From Myxococcales bacterium UBA1660 (GTDB lineage: Bacteria; Myxococcota_A; Polyangia; Polyangiales; Houyiibacteriaceae), in NCBI GenBank assembly GCA_002320815.1, contig DCLA01000020.1, forward strand, positions 1 through 64,000: 64,000 nucleotides of DNA, given 5' to 3'. Below are positions 35,871 through 43,791 of the stretch, one piece after another. Numbering within the stretch: position 1 is the stretch's first letter; each line of letters starts with the position of its first letter. The translations under genes and the position numbers were made by a program. The notes under the pieces are model-generated. The model was not told where the DNA came from. It searched no databases and worked only from the letters and a program-made list of their open reading frames with translations.

Positions 35871-38097
35871 GAACGATCTCGCCGCCCTCGGTGGGCACCG
35901 GTCGCGTCTCGCGGACCTCGCGCCCCTCGACCTGCGCGCGGAGCCGGAGCTCCCGACCCACCGGGAGCCGCTGCAGCGTGACCGGCGACGTGCCGTGGTC
36001 GACCCCATCGACCCAGACCTGGCCACCCGCGGGCTCGGTCCGAACCGTCACGTCGACGCGGATGGGCACCAGCACGGCGATCTGACTCACCGGAGCGCCG
36101 GCGCGCGCCTCGTACTGGCTGCTCCAGGCCTCGTAGCCGTCGAGCTGCACTTGCACCATGTAGGTCTGTCCGGCCTCGATGCCGTCCTCGACCACCAGCG
36201 GCGTGGTCCCGGTGCGCTGCTCCCCGCCGAAGAAGACCCTCGCCCCCGGCGGCACGGAGCGCACCTCCAACCGCGGCGGCGCCTCCACCGGCGTCGCCAG
36301 AGAGCGCACCGCGAACACGGCCGCCACCACCAGCGCGGCCAGCGCCAGGCCGATGAACCACTTGCGCCGTGACTTGCGGGCCGCGACGTCCTGCATCGCG
36401 GCGAGCTGGAAGGTGTCCACCGAAGCCGCCGAGGGCCGCGGCTGGACGCCGCCCTGCCCTTCGGTCCCATCCTGCCAGCTCAGGTCCGGGAGCTGGCCCG
36501 GGGCCACCGAGGGTCCGCTGCCGGCCGTGGGCGGCCCCGGAGGCCACACGGAGGCAGCGCTGGGTCGCGGCGGGGGCGGCGCGGGCGGCGGCGCGCTGAT
36601 CCGTGCCGGCCCTGGGGGCGGACCGAGCCGGGCCGCGGCCAGGGCCCCCGACGTCGGCGGAGGCGGGGGAACGGAACGCGGCGCGCGGTCGTCCGCCAGG
36701 ACGTGGGCCGGGATCTCGTCCCGGTCCCGGGGGATGGTCGCCTCCTCCGACGCTGGCGCCTGCCGGTTCTTCTCCGCAACCTGCCGCTCGAGTAGGCCGC
36801 GCATCCGGTCCATCAGGTCGTCGGAGTCGTCGACGACCGTCGCGTCCTCCCAGGTCGAGTCCTCGGGCGCGCCAATCGGCGTGGTGGAGGCCTCGGACGG
36901 GACCTCCCGAGAGGTGGACTCGTCTTCCCAGCTCCCCGACTGCCGCGCCTTGCGACGCGCCGCGACAGCCTTGGGAAGCTGCGCGCTGGTCTGCTCGTCG
37001 CCGAAGTCCGCGCCGAGATCGAAGATCACGCTCTTGGCCGGGTCCGGCCGGAACTCCTCCGCGCGCATCACCTCCGAGCTCGGCGGACCGGTGGGGGTCT
37101 GCGCGGTGTGGATCGACGAGAGCACCTTGGCGCTGCTGGACGGTAGGCTGGCCGCCGAGCCGGCGGAGGTGCGCTCGGTGGCGAAGAGCTGGGCCATGAG
37201 CCCCGCCAGCCGCGCGGGGGTGAACGAGGGCAGGTGCCCGTAGAGGAACTGGGTGAGCGCCTGACCGAAGTCGTGGGCCGAGCCGTAGCGCTCCTCGGGA
37301 TGCTTCGCGAGGGCGCGCATCACGATCTCGTCGAGCTCCGGCGGGACCTCCGGGCGCAGCTTGGACGGCCGCGGGATCTCGGCCTTGCGCACCCGGTCGA
37401 GGAGCTTGGGGAGGTTGTCCTCCTCGTAGACCATGCGGCCGGTCAGGAGCTCGTGGAGCACGATCCCGGTGGAGAAGATGTCGCTCCGGTGGTCCACCGG
37501 GTCGGCCCAGGCCTGCTCGGGGGACATGTAGTAGTACTTGCCCTTGATGACCCCGACCTCGGTGTTCGCGCTCCGCAGGGCGGCCTTGGCGATCCCGAAG
37601 TCGACGATCTTCACCTCGCCGGCGAAGGAGACCAGCACGTTCTGCGGCGAGATGTCCCGATGGACGATGCGCAGCGGGGCCCCGGTCATGTCCCGCTTGC
37701 GGTGGGCGTAGTCCAGGCCCTGGCACATCTCGCTGGCGATGTAGGCGCAGAGGTCGAGGGGCACCTGGGCGGGTCGCTCGGCCGCGCGCTTCAGGAGCTT
37801 GTAGGCGTCCGCGCCCTCCACCAGCTCCATCACGATGAAGTAGGTATCGTCGATGCAGCCCAGGTCGAAGGTCTGGGCGACGTTCACGTGGGTCAGGAGG
37901 ACCGAGAGCTTGGCCTCCTCCACCAGCATCTGGACGAAGTGATCGTCCTCCGAGTAGCGCGGGTGGATGACCTTGATGGCCACCAGCTTCTCGAAGCCAC
38001 CGATGCCCTTGGCCTTCGCCACGTAGACCTCGGCCATGCCACCCACCGCCAGACGGCGTTGGAGGGTGTACGGCCCGAAGGGCCGGGGCAGGTCCAT
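35860..38097 (-). CDS. Transmembrane Ser/Thr protein kinase with C-terminal PEGA repeats
   Basis: About 745 residues. The Hanks-type kinase domain (residues 5-270) has a Gly loop (LAVGGMAEVYVAKA), ATP-binding Lys42 in VAIKVIH, catalytic Asp148 in HRDISPQNVLV, DFG at Asp166 and SPE at 192-194, so it looks active. A long Pro/Ala-rich, acidic linker follows, then a membrane helix (WFIGLALAALVVAAVFAV) and two PEGA-type beta repeats outside (LEVRSVPPGARVFFGGEQR and VRTEPAGGQVWVDGVDHGTS), probably envelope-binding. This layout is common in myxobacteria. ATG 38097 is preferred to TTG 38115 because it gives the normal kinase N-terminus. It overlaps panC tail-to-tail. Confidence 0.92.
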   Translation of the reverse strand: MDLPRPFGPYTLQRRLAVGGMAEVYVAKAKGIGGFEKLVAIKVIHPRYSEDDHFVQMLVEEAKLSVLLTHVNVAQTFDLGCIDDTYFIVMELVEGADAYKLLKRAAERPAQVPLDLCAYIASEMCQGLDYAHRKRDMTGAPLRIVHRDISPQNVLVSFAGEVKIVDFGIAKAALRSANTEVGVIKGKYYYMSPEQAWADPVDHRSDIFSTGIVLHELLTGRMVYEEDNLPKLLDRVRKAEIPRPSKLRPEVPPELDEIVMRALAKHPEERYGSAHDFGQALTQFLYGHLPSFTPARLAGLMAQLFATERTSAGSAASLPSSSAKVLSSIHTAQTPTGPPSSEVMRAEEFRPDPAKSVIFDLGADFGDEQTSAQLPKAVAARRKARQSGSWEDESTSREVPSEASTTPIGAPEDSTWEDATVVDDSDDLMDRMRGLLERQVAEKNRQAPASEEATIPRDRDEIPAHVLADDRAPRSVPPPPPTSGALAAARLGPPPGPARISAPPPAPPPPRPSAASVWPPGPPTAGSGPSVAPGQLPDLSWQDGTEGQGGVQPRPSAASVDTFQLAAMQDVAARKSRRKWFIGLALAALVVAAVFAVRSLATPVEAPPRLEVRSVPPGARVFFGGEQRTGTTPLVVEDGIEAGQTYMVQVQLDGYEAWSSQYEARAGAPVSQIAVLVPIRVDVTVRTEPAGGQVWVDGVDHGTSPVTLQRLPVGRELRLRAQVEGREVRETRPVPTEGGEIVLSP

Positions 38098-38253
38098 GGA
38101 GTCGCGGAGCGGCAAAGGTCGAGGCGACGCGCGAGGCCACCGGACGGAACGGCGGGGGGAATCCTACGCGGCGCGAAAGAGTGTGGGGAGGGAGAGGATA
38201 CCCCGGCGAGCGAGCCGAGGTCCAAGATCGGCACCGAGGCCGGGCGCCAGGTG

Positions 38254-38796
38254 TCAGCGCCGTCGCTTGGCGACGTACTCGTCGCTGACCGCCGTCACGA
38301 GCTGGGCGACGATCCCGTCGGCCACCCGGAGCCGACGGCTGAGTTCCCGGGCGATGTTCATGAGGAAGAGCGAGTAGGTCTTCAGATCCCGCCGGTAGAG
38401 GAGCTGATCCACGTGCTCGTTGGTGATCTTCACCAGCATCGTGGGCGCCACGGCGCGGACGGTGGCCGAGCGCGGGGCCGGCTCCAGGATGGACATCTCG
38501 CCGAACCAGTCGCCGGGTCCGAAGAGGGCCACCCGGGCCTCGCCGCCGCTGCGGCTCTCTTTGACCACCTCGAGCTCGCCGCCGACCACGATGAACATCT
38601 CGCGGGAGGTGCCGCCCTCTTCGACGATCACCTCGCCGGTCTCGACCGTGAGCGTGGGAAGCTCCCGGGCCAGCAGGCTCAGCGTCTCGTCGTCCAGGCC
38701 GCCGAAGACGCCGACGTCGCCGAGCATCTGAGCGGTGATTCGCGGGCCTCGGGCCCGTTCCGTGTCGCGGTGCGGAGTTTCGGTGTCGCTCGCCAT
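38254..38796 (-). CDS. Cyclic-nucleotide-binding domain protein
   Basis: A 180-residue protein with one cNMP-binding beta roll (residues 25-145): FGGLDDETLSLLARELPTL, VIVEEGGTSREMFIVVGGEL and the phosphate-binding cassette FGPGDWFGEMSILEPAPRSATVRA, where Glu and Arg match cAMP-binding residues. No helix-turn-helix follows, so it is not a Crp-type transcription factor; the C-terminal helix ends in a basic KRRR. It could regulate a partner protein by binding cAMP or cGMP. The upstream PEGA kinase and PpsR genes on the same strand suggest a signalling context, but no shared pathway is proven. Confidence 0.82.
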   Translation of the reverse strand: MASDTETPHRDTERARGPRITAQMLGDVGVFGGLDDETLSLLARELPTLTVETGEVIVEEGGTSREMFIVVGGELEVVKESRSGGEARVALFGPGDWFGEMSILEPAPRSATVRAVAPTMLVKITNEHVDQLLYRRDLKTYSLFLMNIARELSRRLRVADGIVAQLVTAVSDEYVAKRRR

Positions 38797-38854
38797 GATT
38801 GCCTCTCGGTCTCATACCACGAGGCGCGGCGCAGCGACTAGGACGCGCGAACGT

Positions 38855-39709
38855 TCAGAGCACGCGCTCGGGGATCCAAGTGCCCCGGTTCTCTTCGCGC
38901 TCTTTGTAGGCCTCGAGGATGATCGTCGCCGTCTCCTCGATCGCCCGGTTGCTCACGTTGACCACCATCCAGTCGGGGTGCTGCTTGAAGAGCCCGTGGG
39001 CGAAGTCCAGCTCGGCCTTCACGTGCTCGCGCATCCCGTAGTTGGCGTCGACGGGCATCCCCAGCTGCTTCAGGCGCTCCTTGCGGATCTCCAGGAGCAG
39101 ATCGACGTCGATGGTCAGGGCCACGACCTTGTGCTCGGGGACCTCGTGGAGCTCCTTGGGCGGGTCCACGCCGTAGACCAGGGGCACGTTGGCCACCTTG
39201 AGCCCCCGGCCGGCCAGGTAGGTCGACAGCGGGGTCTTGCTGGTCCGGCTGACCCCGGTGAGCACCAGGTCGGCCTTGCGCAGGTTCCGCGGCTCCTTGC
39301 CGTCGTCGCTCTTCACCGCGAACTCGATGGCCTCGACCCGGCGGAAATACTCCTCCGAGAGCGACATCTGGGCGGTGGGGATGTTCAGCGGCGTCGACTC
39401 CAGGAAGCCGGCCACCTTGTGGATGAGCGACCCGATCACGTCCACGACCTCGACCTGGTGCTGGCGCGCCTGCTCGAAGAAGTAGTCGCGGAGCTCCGGC
39501 CGGACCAAGGTGAAGACGATCATCGCCTCGGCCTCCTTGGCCTTGGCGAGGACGTCGCGGACGGAGGACTCGTCGCGGACCCGGGTGAAGAGCCGCACCC
39601 GCACCCGCTGGTCGGGGAACTGGAGCAGCGCGGCCCGGACGACTCGCTCGGCGGTCTCGCCGGTGGAGTCGCTGACCACGTAGATCGGTCGTCGCTGAGT
39701 CGCCGTCAT
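38855..39709 (-). CDS. ppsR: Pyruvate, phosphate dikinase/PEP synthetase regulatory protein
   Basis: A 284-residue bifunctional ADP-dependent kinase and phosphorylase of the DUF299 family, which switches PPDK or PEP synthetase off and on by threonine phosphorylation. The family signature is complete: IYVVSDSTGETAERVVRAAL at the start, the P-loop-like LTGVSRTSKTPLSTYLAG, and the C-terminal VNVSNRAIEETATIILE. The target enzyme is not in this window, so PPDK versus PEP synthetase specificity is open. ATG 39709 is preferred, with GAGAGG just upstream; ATG 39721 is an alternative. Confidence 0.94.
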   Translation of the reverse strand: MTATQRRPIYVVSDSTGETAERVVRAALLQFPDQRVRVRLFTRVRDESSVRDVLAKAKEAEAMIVFTLVRPELRDYFFEQARQHQVEVVDVIGSLIHKVAGFLESTPLNIPTAQMSLSEEYFRRVEAIEFAVKSDDGKEPRNLRKADLVLTGVSRTSKTPLSTYLAGRGLKVANVPLVYGVDPPKELHEVPEHKVVALTIDVDLLLEIRKERLKQLGMPVDANYGMREHVKAELDFAHGLFKQHPDWMVVNVSNRAIEETATIILEAYKEREENRGTWIPERVL

Positions 39710-39742
39710 GGGGCCTCTCATACCACGGGGAGAAACGACACG

Positions 39743-39773
39743 GCCCCCGCACGGCGGCTGCCGGGGCGGGGGC
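39743..39773 (-). terminator. GC-rich hairpin after the small basic protein gene
   Basis: GCCCCCGC (39743-39750) pairs exactly with GCGGGGGC (39766-39773); the 15-base loop can fold further (CGGCGGCTGCCG). It lies 25 bases downstream of the stop of the 47-residue basic protein gene and upstream of ppsR. There is no U-tract, so it may be a transcript-end structure rather than a classical terminator. Confidence 0.45.
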
Positions 39774-39797
39774 GCGGGATCTCCACCGGGGAGGGAC

Positions 39798-39941
39798 TCA
39801 GCCGTTGCGCTTCAGCTTGCGGCCGAGCGTGCGCTTGTGCATGCGGTTCACGCGACGGCGGTTCTTGGCCTTGTGCTTGGCGTTGCGACGAGCGGTCTTG
39901 GACCGCTTGGAGGAGTTCTTCTGGCCGATGGGCAAGTACAT
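39798..39941 (-). CDS. 47-residue highly basic protein
   Basis: A short gene with start ATG at 39939-39941 and TGA at 39798-39800. The product begins MYLPIGQKNSSKRSKTARRN and ends RMHKRTLGRKLKRNG; about half its residues are Lys or Arg, with no acidic residue. It has its own spacing on both sides, high GC third positions and a downstream hairpin. Such peptides are typically ribosomal or nucleic-acid bound. The arrangement of Arg/Lys clusters recalls the small AURKAIP1/COX24-type ribosome-associated proteins, but I cannot establish homology. A TTGCGA/TATCGA pair with 17-bp spacing lies upstream, possibly giving a very short leader. Confidence 0.7.
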   Translation of the reverse strand: MYLPIGQKNSSKRSKTARRNAKHKAKNRRRVNRMHKRTLGRKLKRNG

Positions 39942-40060
39942 GGTGCCCGCTCGATAGCCGACGGAGGGATGGCTCGCAAGTCGATCCGGCTCGGAAAACG
40001 CACCGCGTTCCCCTGATCTCGCACGGTCCTGAGCGGACGAGCGAACGACCCCGGACGGAA

Positions 40061-40120
40061 CGAGAAAGCCCCCGCCGGAGTCCGGCGAGGGCTTCTCGAA
40101 GGTGGGCCGCTCAGCGGCCC
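40061..40120 (-). terminator. Double hairpin terminator after the Cys-rich lipoprotein gene
   Basis: Two hairpins stand in a row past the stop at 40128. The first (40104-40120) is GGGCCGCT and AGCGGCCC around one base. The second (40061-40098) pairs CGAGA, AGCCC and CGCCGGA with TCCGGCG, GGGCT and TCTCG with one mismatch and one bulge. On the minus strand it ends in CTTTCTCG, a weak pyrimidine tract, so termination of the lipoprotein transcript is likely. Confidence 0.7.
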
Positions 40121-40127
40121 TACTGGC

Positions 40128-41690
40128 TCACTCGGGAACGCACTCGGCGTTCGCGGTGCCGGCCATGGAGCAGCGCTCGCCGGTGCGGCAGTCGGCGTCA
40201 GCCGAGCAGCCCGGGAAGCAGCCCTTGGTGGTGGCGGTGATGTCCACGCAGCCAAGGCCGGCAGCGCAGGTGTCCGCGGTGGTGCAGGTCTCGAGGCAGA
40301 GCGCGAAGGTCGGGTCCTCTTCGTCGAAGCTGACGCAGAAGCCGCTGTCGCCGCAGACGTTGGCGTCGGCGGGGGTGCCCTCGGTGAACCACGGCGCGCC
40401 GCAGTTGCTCACGGTGCAGTAGCCGTTCGGGAAGGAGGTGTTCCGGAGGCAGCGACCCACGCCGAAGGGCGAGAAGCAGTCCGAATCGGCCTCACACTCG
40501 TCGCCGGTGTTCGGCGCGGTGACCTCGGGGTTGTACTCGACGGGGAGGCAAGCGCCGTTGTTGGCGACGCCACCGGCGCCCGCGCCGTCCCAGAAGCAGC
40601 CGTAACCGTCGCGGCAGGTGTCCTGCGCGGCGCCGTCGGCGGACCAGGTGCTGGGGTCGGAGGTGGTGTCGAAGCCACCCACGGTGCAGCCCTCGGTGCA
40701 GGCGAAGACGCCCAGACCGGACTCCTGGCACTTGCCGCCGTTGGCGCACTCGTTGCCGGGGAGGTCACAGCGGAGCTTGATGCAGTAGCCGCCGGGCCAG
40801 CTGCCGTCGTCGGGATCTTCCTCGATGCAGAAGCCCTCGGCCTCGCAGTCGGTGTCCGTGGTGCAGGTGTCACCGCCGGCGGCGGTGGGGTTGCTCGGGG
40901 CACCCACGCAGCGGAAGGTGTCGGGGTCGCACACGGCCTCCGACGTGGTGTCGTACACCAGGCGGTCGAAGTTGCCGCTGGGGGTGGCGCAAGCGGCCGG
41001 GTCGGCCGGGGTCTCGTCGCCGCAGTCGGCGGGGGTGCAGGCGGCCGGGGTCTCGCTGCACTCCGCGGCGGTCTGGAGACCGGGGATGCCGTTGCCCTCG
41101 ACGCGAGAGATCCGACAGGAAGCGTCGGAGGTGCAGCCGTCGAGGCAGAACTCGCCGGAGAGGTTGCACTCGTAGCCGTCGCGGCAGCTGCCGTTGTCGG
41201 TCACGCTGGGCTCGCAGCTGGCGAGGCAGGTGCCGCCACCGTCGCCGAAGAGATCGACGCAGGTCGCACAGTCGCCGCAGAACTCCTCACCCTCGTCCGT
41301 GTCGGGCACGCACTCGGTGGGAAGACCGGGGAAGGACGTGGTGCAGTAGCCACCGGCAAAGAAGGTCGCCTGGTAGGTCGAGTCCTCACCGTCCGGGTGA
41401 TCGGTGATGGGGTCGCTCGGTCCTCCCTGGGGGGGGATGGTGAACTCGAGACACTCGGCGCCTACGGTCGCGCAGCCGCGAACCTCGGTGCAGGCCGTAC
41501 CGATGCCGCAGGAGGAGCCGCCCATGTCCGGGCCGGCGTCCACACCGAGATCCACTCCGCCGTCGCCCTCGGGCGTGTCAGCGTCCGTGCCCATGTCGAG
41601 TTCGAGCGTCGTGTCGTCGCCGTCGTCGTCACCACAACCGATGCCCGCCAAGGCGAGCATGGCCGTCAAGCCAATCATCCGCTTCATCAT
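40128..41690 (-). CDS. Large Cys-rich, Asp-rich lipoprotein
   Basis: About 520 residues. The lipobox is LALAGIGC, followed by an acidic GDDDGDDTT spacer of about 50 residues. The rest carries more than 40 Cys in irregular short modules (TEVRGCATVGAECLEF, EFCGDCATCVDLFGDGGGTC, CRDGYECNLSGEFC, CTTADTCAAGLGCV). The modules are similar to each other but not a perfect repeat, like the disulfide-rich surface lipoproteins of myxobacteria. The function is unknown; adhesion or protection at the cell surface is a guess. ATG 41690 or 41687 may start; GGAGGA is better spaced for 41687. A two-hairpin terminator follows. Confidence 0.78.
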   Translation of the reverse strand: MMKRMIGLTAMLALAGIGCGDDDGDDTTLELDMGTDADTPEGDGGVDLGVDAGPDMGGSSCGIGTACTEVRGCATVGAECLEFTIPPQGGPSDPITDHPDGEDSTYQATFFAGGYCTTSFPGLPTECVPDTDEGEEFCGDCATCVDLFGDGGGTCLASCEPSVTDNGSCRDGYECNLSGEFCLDGCTSDASCRISRVEGNGIPGLQTAAECSETPAACTPADCGDETPADPAACATPSGNFDRLVYDTTSEAVCDPDTFRCVGAPSNPTAAGGDTCTTDTDCEAEGFCIEEDPDDGSWPGGYCIKLRCDLPGNECANGGKCQESGLGVFACTEGCTVGGFDTTSDPSTWSADGAAQDTCRDGYGCFWDGAGAGGVANNGACLPVEYNPEVTAPNTGDECEADSDCFSPFGVGRCLRNTSFPNGYCTVSNCGAPWFTEGTPADANVCGDSGFCVSFDEEDPTFALCLETCTTADTCAAGLGCVDITATTKGCFPGCSADADCRTGERCSMAGTANAECVPE

Positions 41691-41837
41691 TTCCTCCGAA
41701 CCTTCGCCGCCCGGGGGAGGCGGCCCAAGAATGGGGCACCCGAAGGGGTAGCCCGTTTCGGCGAGGGAGCGCCGAGAACGACGCAACCTAGCGGGGGCCC
41801 CGAAGAGCGTCAAGCCGCCACCCACATGTGGGCCCGC

Positions 41838-42536
41838 TCACCGGCGGAGGAGACGTCGCAGCGCGTCGATGTACTCCGCCCGGGTGACGACGCCGGCGTC
41901 GATCAACGCGAGGAGGAGGGCCTCGTGGCGCTGCTCGGCGGTCGCCTCGTCCGTCAGGCGGTGGACCGGCGCCGTCCCCACGGAGGGGGCCGAGGAGGGG
42001 AGCCCCGACTCGCGCTTGTCGAGGCGCTGGGTGGCCTCGCCCTCGAGCGCCCCCGGGGGTTCGGAGGGCCGGAGGTCTTCCGGCCGACTCATCACGTGGG
42101 TGTCTCGACCGTAGACCTTGCGGATCGCGGCGCGCACGTCGCTGACGGTGGCCACCAGAGGCTCGATCTCCAGCCCGGCGATCTCACACACGGCGCGCAC
42201 CGCGCGGCGGTCGAGGGGATCGGCGAAGGCCACCCGGAGGCGGCGGCCGCTCTCGTCCGGGGCGACGGGCACCATCAGGTGGCGGCGCGCCAGGGCTTCG
42301 GGCAACAGCTCCACCGAAGCGGGATCCAGCTCGCCCTGTTGGAGATCGACGACCATGGACCCGACGGCGCCGGCGACCAGCTCCGCGAGGCGGTCTTCCT
42401 CCACCAGCTCGGCGTCGACCAGATGCGCCGCGATGGACCACTCGTTGGCGCGGGCGGCAGCCACCCCTGCGGCCACGGGCCCGGAGAGCGCGCCTTCGCG
42501 TCGGAGGGCCTCTTCGATGTCCTCGACCGGCTCCAT
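41838..42536 (-). CDS. Stand-alone GspE N-terminal (T2SSE-N/MshEN-like) domain protein
   Basis: A 232-residue protein. Residues about 10-150 match the N-terminal domain of type II secretion and type IV pilus ATPases: a helical bundle, then VDLQQGELDPASVELLPEAL, ARRHLMVPVAP, LRVAFADPLDRRAVRAVCEI and VSDVRAAIRKVYGR. The ATPase domain is absent. A charged linker and a short C-terminal helical hairpin (VVTRAEYIDALRRLLRR) follow. In GspE the domain contacts GspL, and MshEN versions bind cyclic di-GMP, so a regulatory adaptor is likely; residues for c-di-GMP were not checked. It is followed by the perfect 12-base palindrome CCCACATGTGGG (41821-41832). Confidence 0.8.
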   Translation of the reverse strand: MEPVEDIEEALRREGALSGPVAAGVAAARANEWSIAAHLVDAELVEEDRLAELVAGAVGSMVVDLQQGELDPASVELLPEALARRHLMVPVAPDESGRRLRVAFADPLDRRAVRAVCEIAGLEIEPLVATVSDVRAAIRKVYGRDTHVMSRPEDLRPSEPPGALEGEATQRLDKRESGLPSSAPSVGTAPVHRLTDEATAEQRHEALLLALIDAGVVTRAEYIDALRRLLRR

Positions 42537-42566
42537 GCCCCCTTCTGGTCCCCGCCGGAGCGGTTC

Positions 42567-42587
42567 GCCCCCCGACGAGCGGGGGGC
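42567..42587 (-). terminator. Terminator hairpin downstream of tRNA-Arg
   Basis: GCCCCCCG (42567-42574) pairs exactly with CGGGGGGC (42580-42587) around the loop ACGAG, one base past the encoded CCA end of the tRNA on the minus strand. Position and stem strength fit a tRNA transcript terminator; there is no U-tract. Confidence 0.65.
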
Positions 42588-42588
42588 T

Positions 42589-42665
42589 TGGCAGACGCTA
42601 GAGGATTCGAACCTCTGACCTCCGCCTCCGGAGGGCGGCGCTCTATCCAGCTGAGCTAAGCGTCC
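42589..42665 (-). tRNA. tRNA-Arg (anticodon CCG)
   Basis: A 77-nt cloverleaf on the minus strand: acceptor GGACGCT with AGCGTCT (one G-U pair at the end), D-arm GCTCAGCTGGATAGAGC, anticodon stem CCGCC/GGCGG with loop CTCCGGA, giving anticodon CCG for codon CGG, and T-arm AGAGGTTCGAATCCTCT. Discriminator G and CCA are encoded. CGG is a frequent Arg codon in this GC-rich genome. Confidence 0.95.
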
Positions 42666-42729
42666 GAGTCGGGCCCCTTGTACGACGGGTCGGCCCCGAG
42701 GGCAACCTCATACTGGAGCCCAGGCTAGC

Positions 42730-43527
42730 TCACGGGCTCGGGGGGGTCGACGGGCAGGCGTTGGAGCAAGCTCCGCTCAGGATCCAGGTCGTAGTCGCGC
42801 CGAGGACGGTTTCGCACCCATCGGGAAACTCCCCTGAACTCATCGCCTGATCAGTTTCTGGGGTCGAGTAGCTGAGCCCGTGGCAGTAGTCGTCGACTCC
42901 CGAACCACCATCCAAACACTCGAAGTCGGACGCCGAGTCACCAGCATCTCCATACAGGGCGTCCGTTCCCTCGTAACCGCACAATACATCCATCGAGCCA
43001 TCCTCGACCCAGAGGTTGTAGTACCCAGAGTAAGTATCCGCTTCGTGGTAGCTACTAATCATGCGATCGTCATTCGGCGAACCATAGAAGACATCACTAC
43101 CAGCGCCCAGCGCGCCGCTGATGCCAAACGAAAAAATCGTCGCCCATGGCCCGATCAAAGTCCCTCCGCAGGAGAACACAGGGTTACCGGACCGGTACGT
43201 GTAGATCACATCGTCTCCACGGCCGGTTTCAAGAGTAATGGGGTCTACTGCGGTCGCATTACATGCCGACAATACGTGACTCGTCGACCCGCCCGCGGAT
43301 GTGACGCACACCGCTGCCACCTTCTTGGGCTTCAGAATTGAGCCAACTAGGGTGTACTGCTGCCCCACCACGACCTCCAGATCGTCGGCACTCAGCGAGT
43401 AGTCGACATGTCCGCAGTTCTGCGCCCCTGCATCCGATGCATGCAATGAGAAAAGCGCTACCACCAGCGACGCCAAAATCCAAGAACCCAACTTGCACCA
43501 TGAAATATCACGATAATTTTTGATCAC
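42730..43527 (-). CDS. Exported protein with degenerate RTX-like repeats, atypical base composition
   Basis: A 265-residue exported protein. GTG 43527 is chosen because AAGGAG lies five bases upstream and a signal peptide follows (LGSWILASLVVALFSLHASDAGA). The middle has Gly/Asp-rich turns resembling hemolysin-type calcium-binding repeats (GAGSDVFYGSPNDDRM, CGYEGTDALYGDAGDSAS, CLDGGSGVDDYCHG), degenerate and mixed with about ten Cys. The gene and its upstream region are clearly lower in GC than all neighbours, and codon use is mixed, which suggests recent acquisition. No type I secretion genes are near. Calcium binding is inferred, not shown. Confidence 0.75.
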   Translation of the reverse strand: MIKNYRDISWCKLGSWILASLVVALFSLHASDAGAQNCGHVDYSLSADDLEVVVGQQYTLVGSILKPKKVAAVCVTSAGGSTSHVLSACNATAVDPITLETGRGDDVIYTYRSGNPVFSCGGTLIGPWATIFSFGISGALGAGSDVFYGSPNDDRMISSYHEADTYSGYYNLWVEDGSMDVLCGYEGTDALYGDAGDSASDFECLDGGSGVDDYCHGLSYSTPETDQAMSSGEFPDGCETVLGATTTWILSGACSNACPSTPPSP

Positions 43528-43791
43528 GTCGACTCCTTGTGTTTCACCAACTTCTAACGCACTACCAGCAACATGTGACAACATCAAAGCAATTAAACAG
43601 AGACCACCCACTCGAGTGACACAAGAGAACTCCGGATTCCACCCAAACGCGGAGACTGGCAACCCCGAGGGTGGCGACCGCCGGCGGATGGCGGCCCCGA
43701 CCCGCCGATTCCGCCACTCGTTGCCCATCGCCGGCCGAAATTGCCCAAGGGTTCGCCCCACGCACGGGCGGCACGAGTCCTGCTCTTACGG

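Noticed and set aside
41821..41832. Perfect palindrome CCCACATGTGGG downstream of the GspE N-domain gene
   Set aside because: Without loop or longer arms it is not a terminator, and no partner site was found; mentioned in the gene entry only.
42730..43527. RTX toxin with type I secretion
   Set aside because: Repeats are degenerate, an N-terminal signal peptide is present and no ABC/MFP secretion genes are near.
42589..43790. Integrative element at tRNA-Arg
   Set aside because: No integrase, no direct repeat of the tRNA 3' end, and the low-GC gene is on the 5' side of the tRNA.
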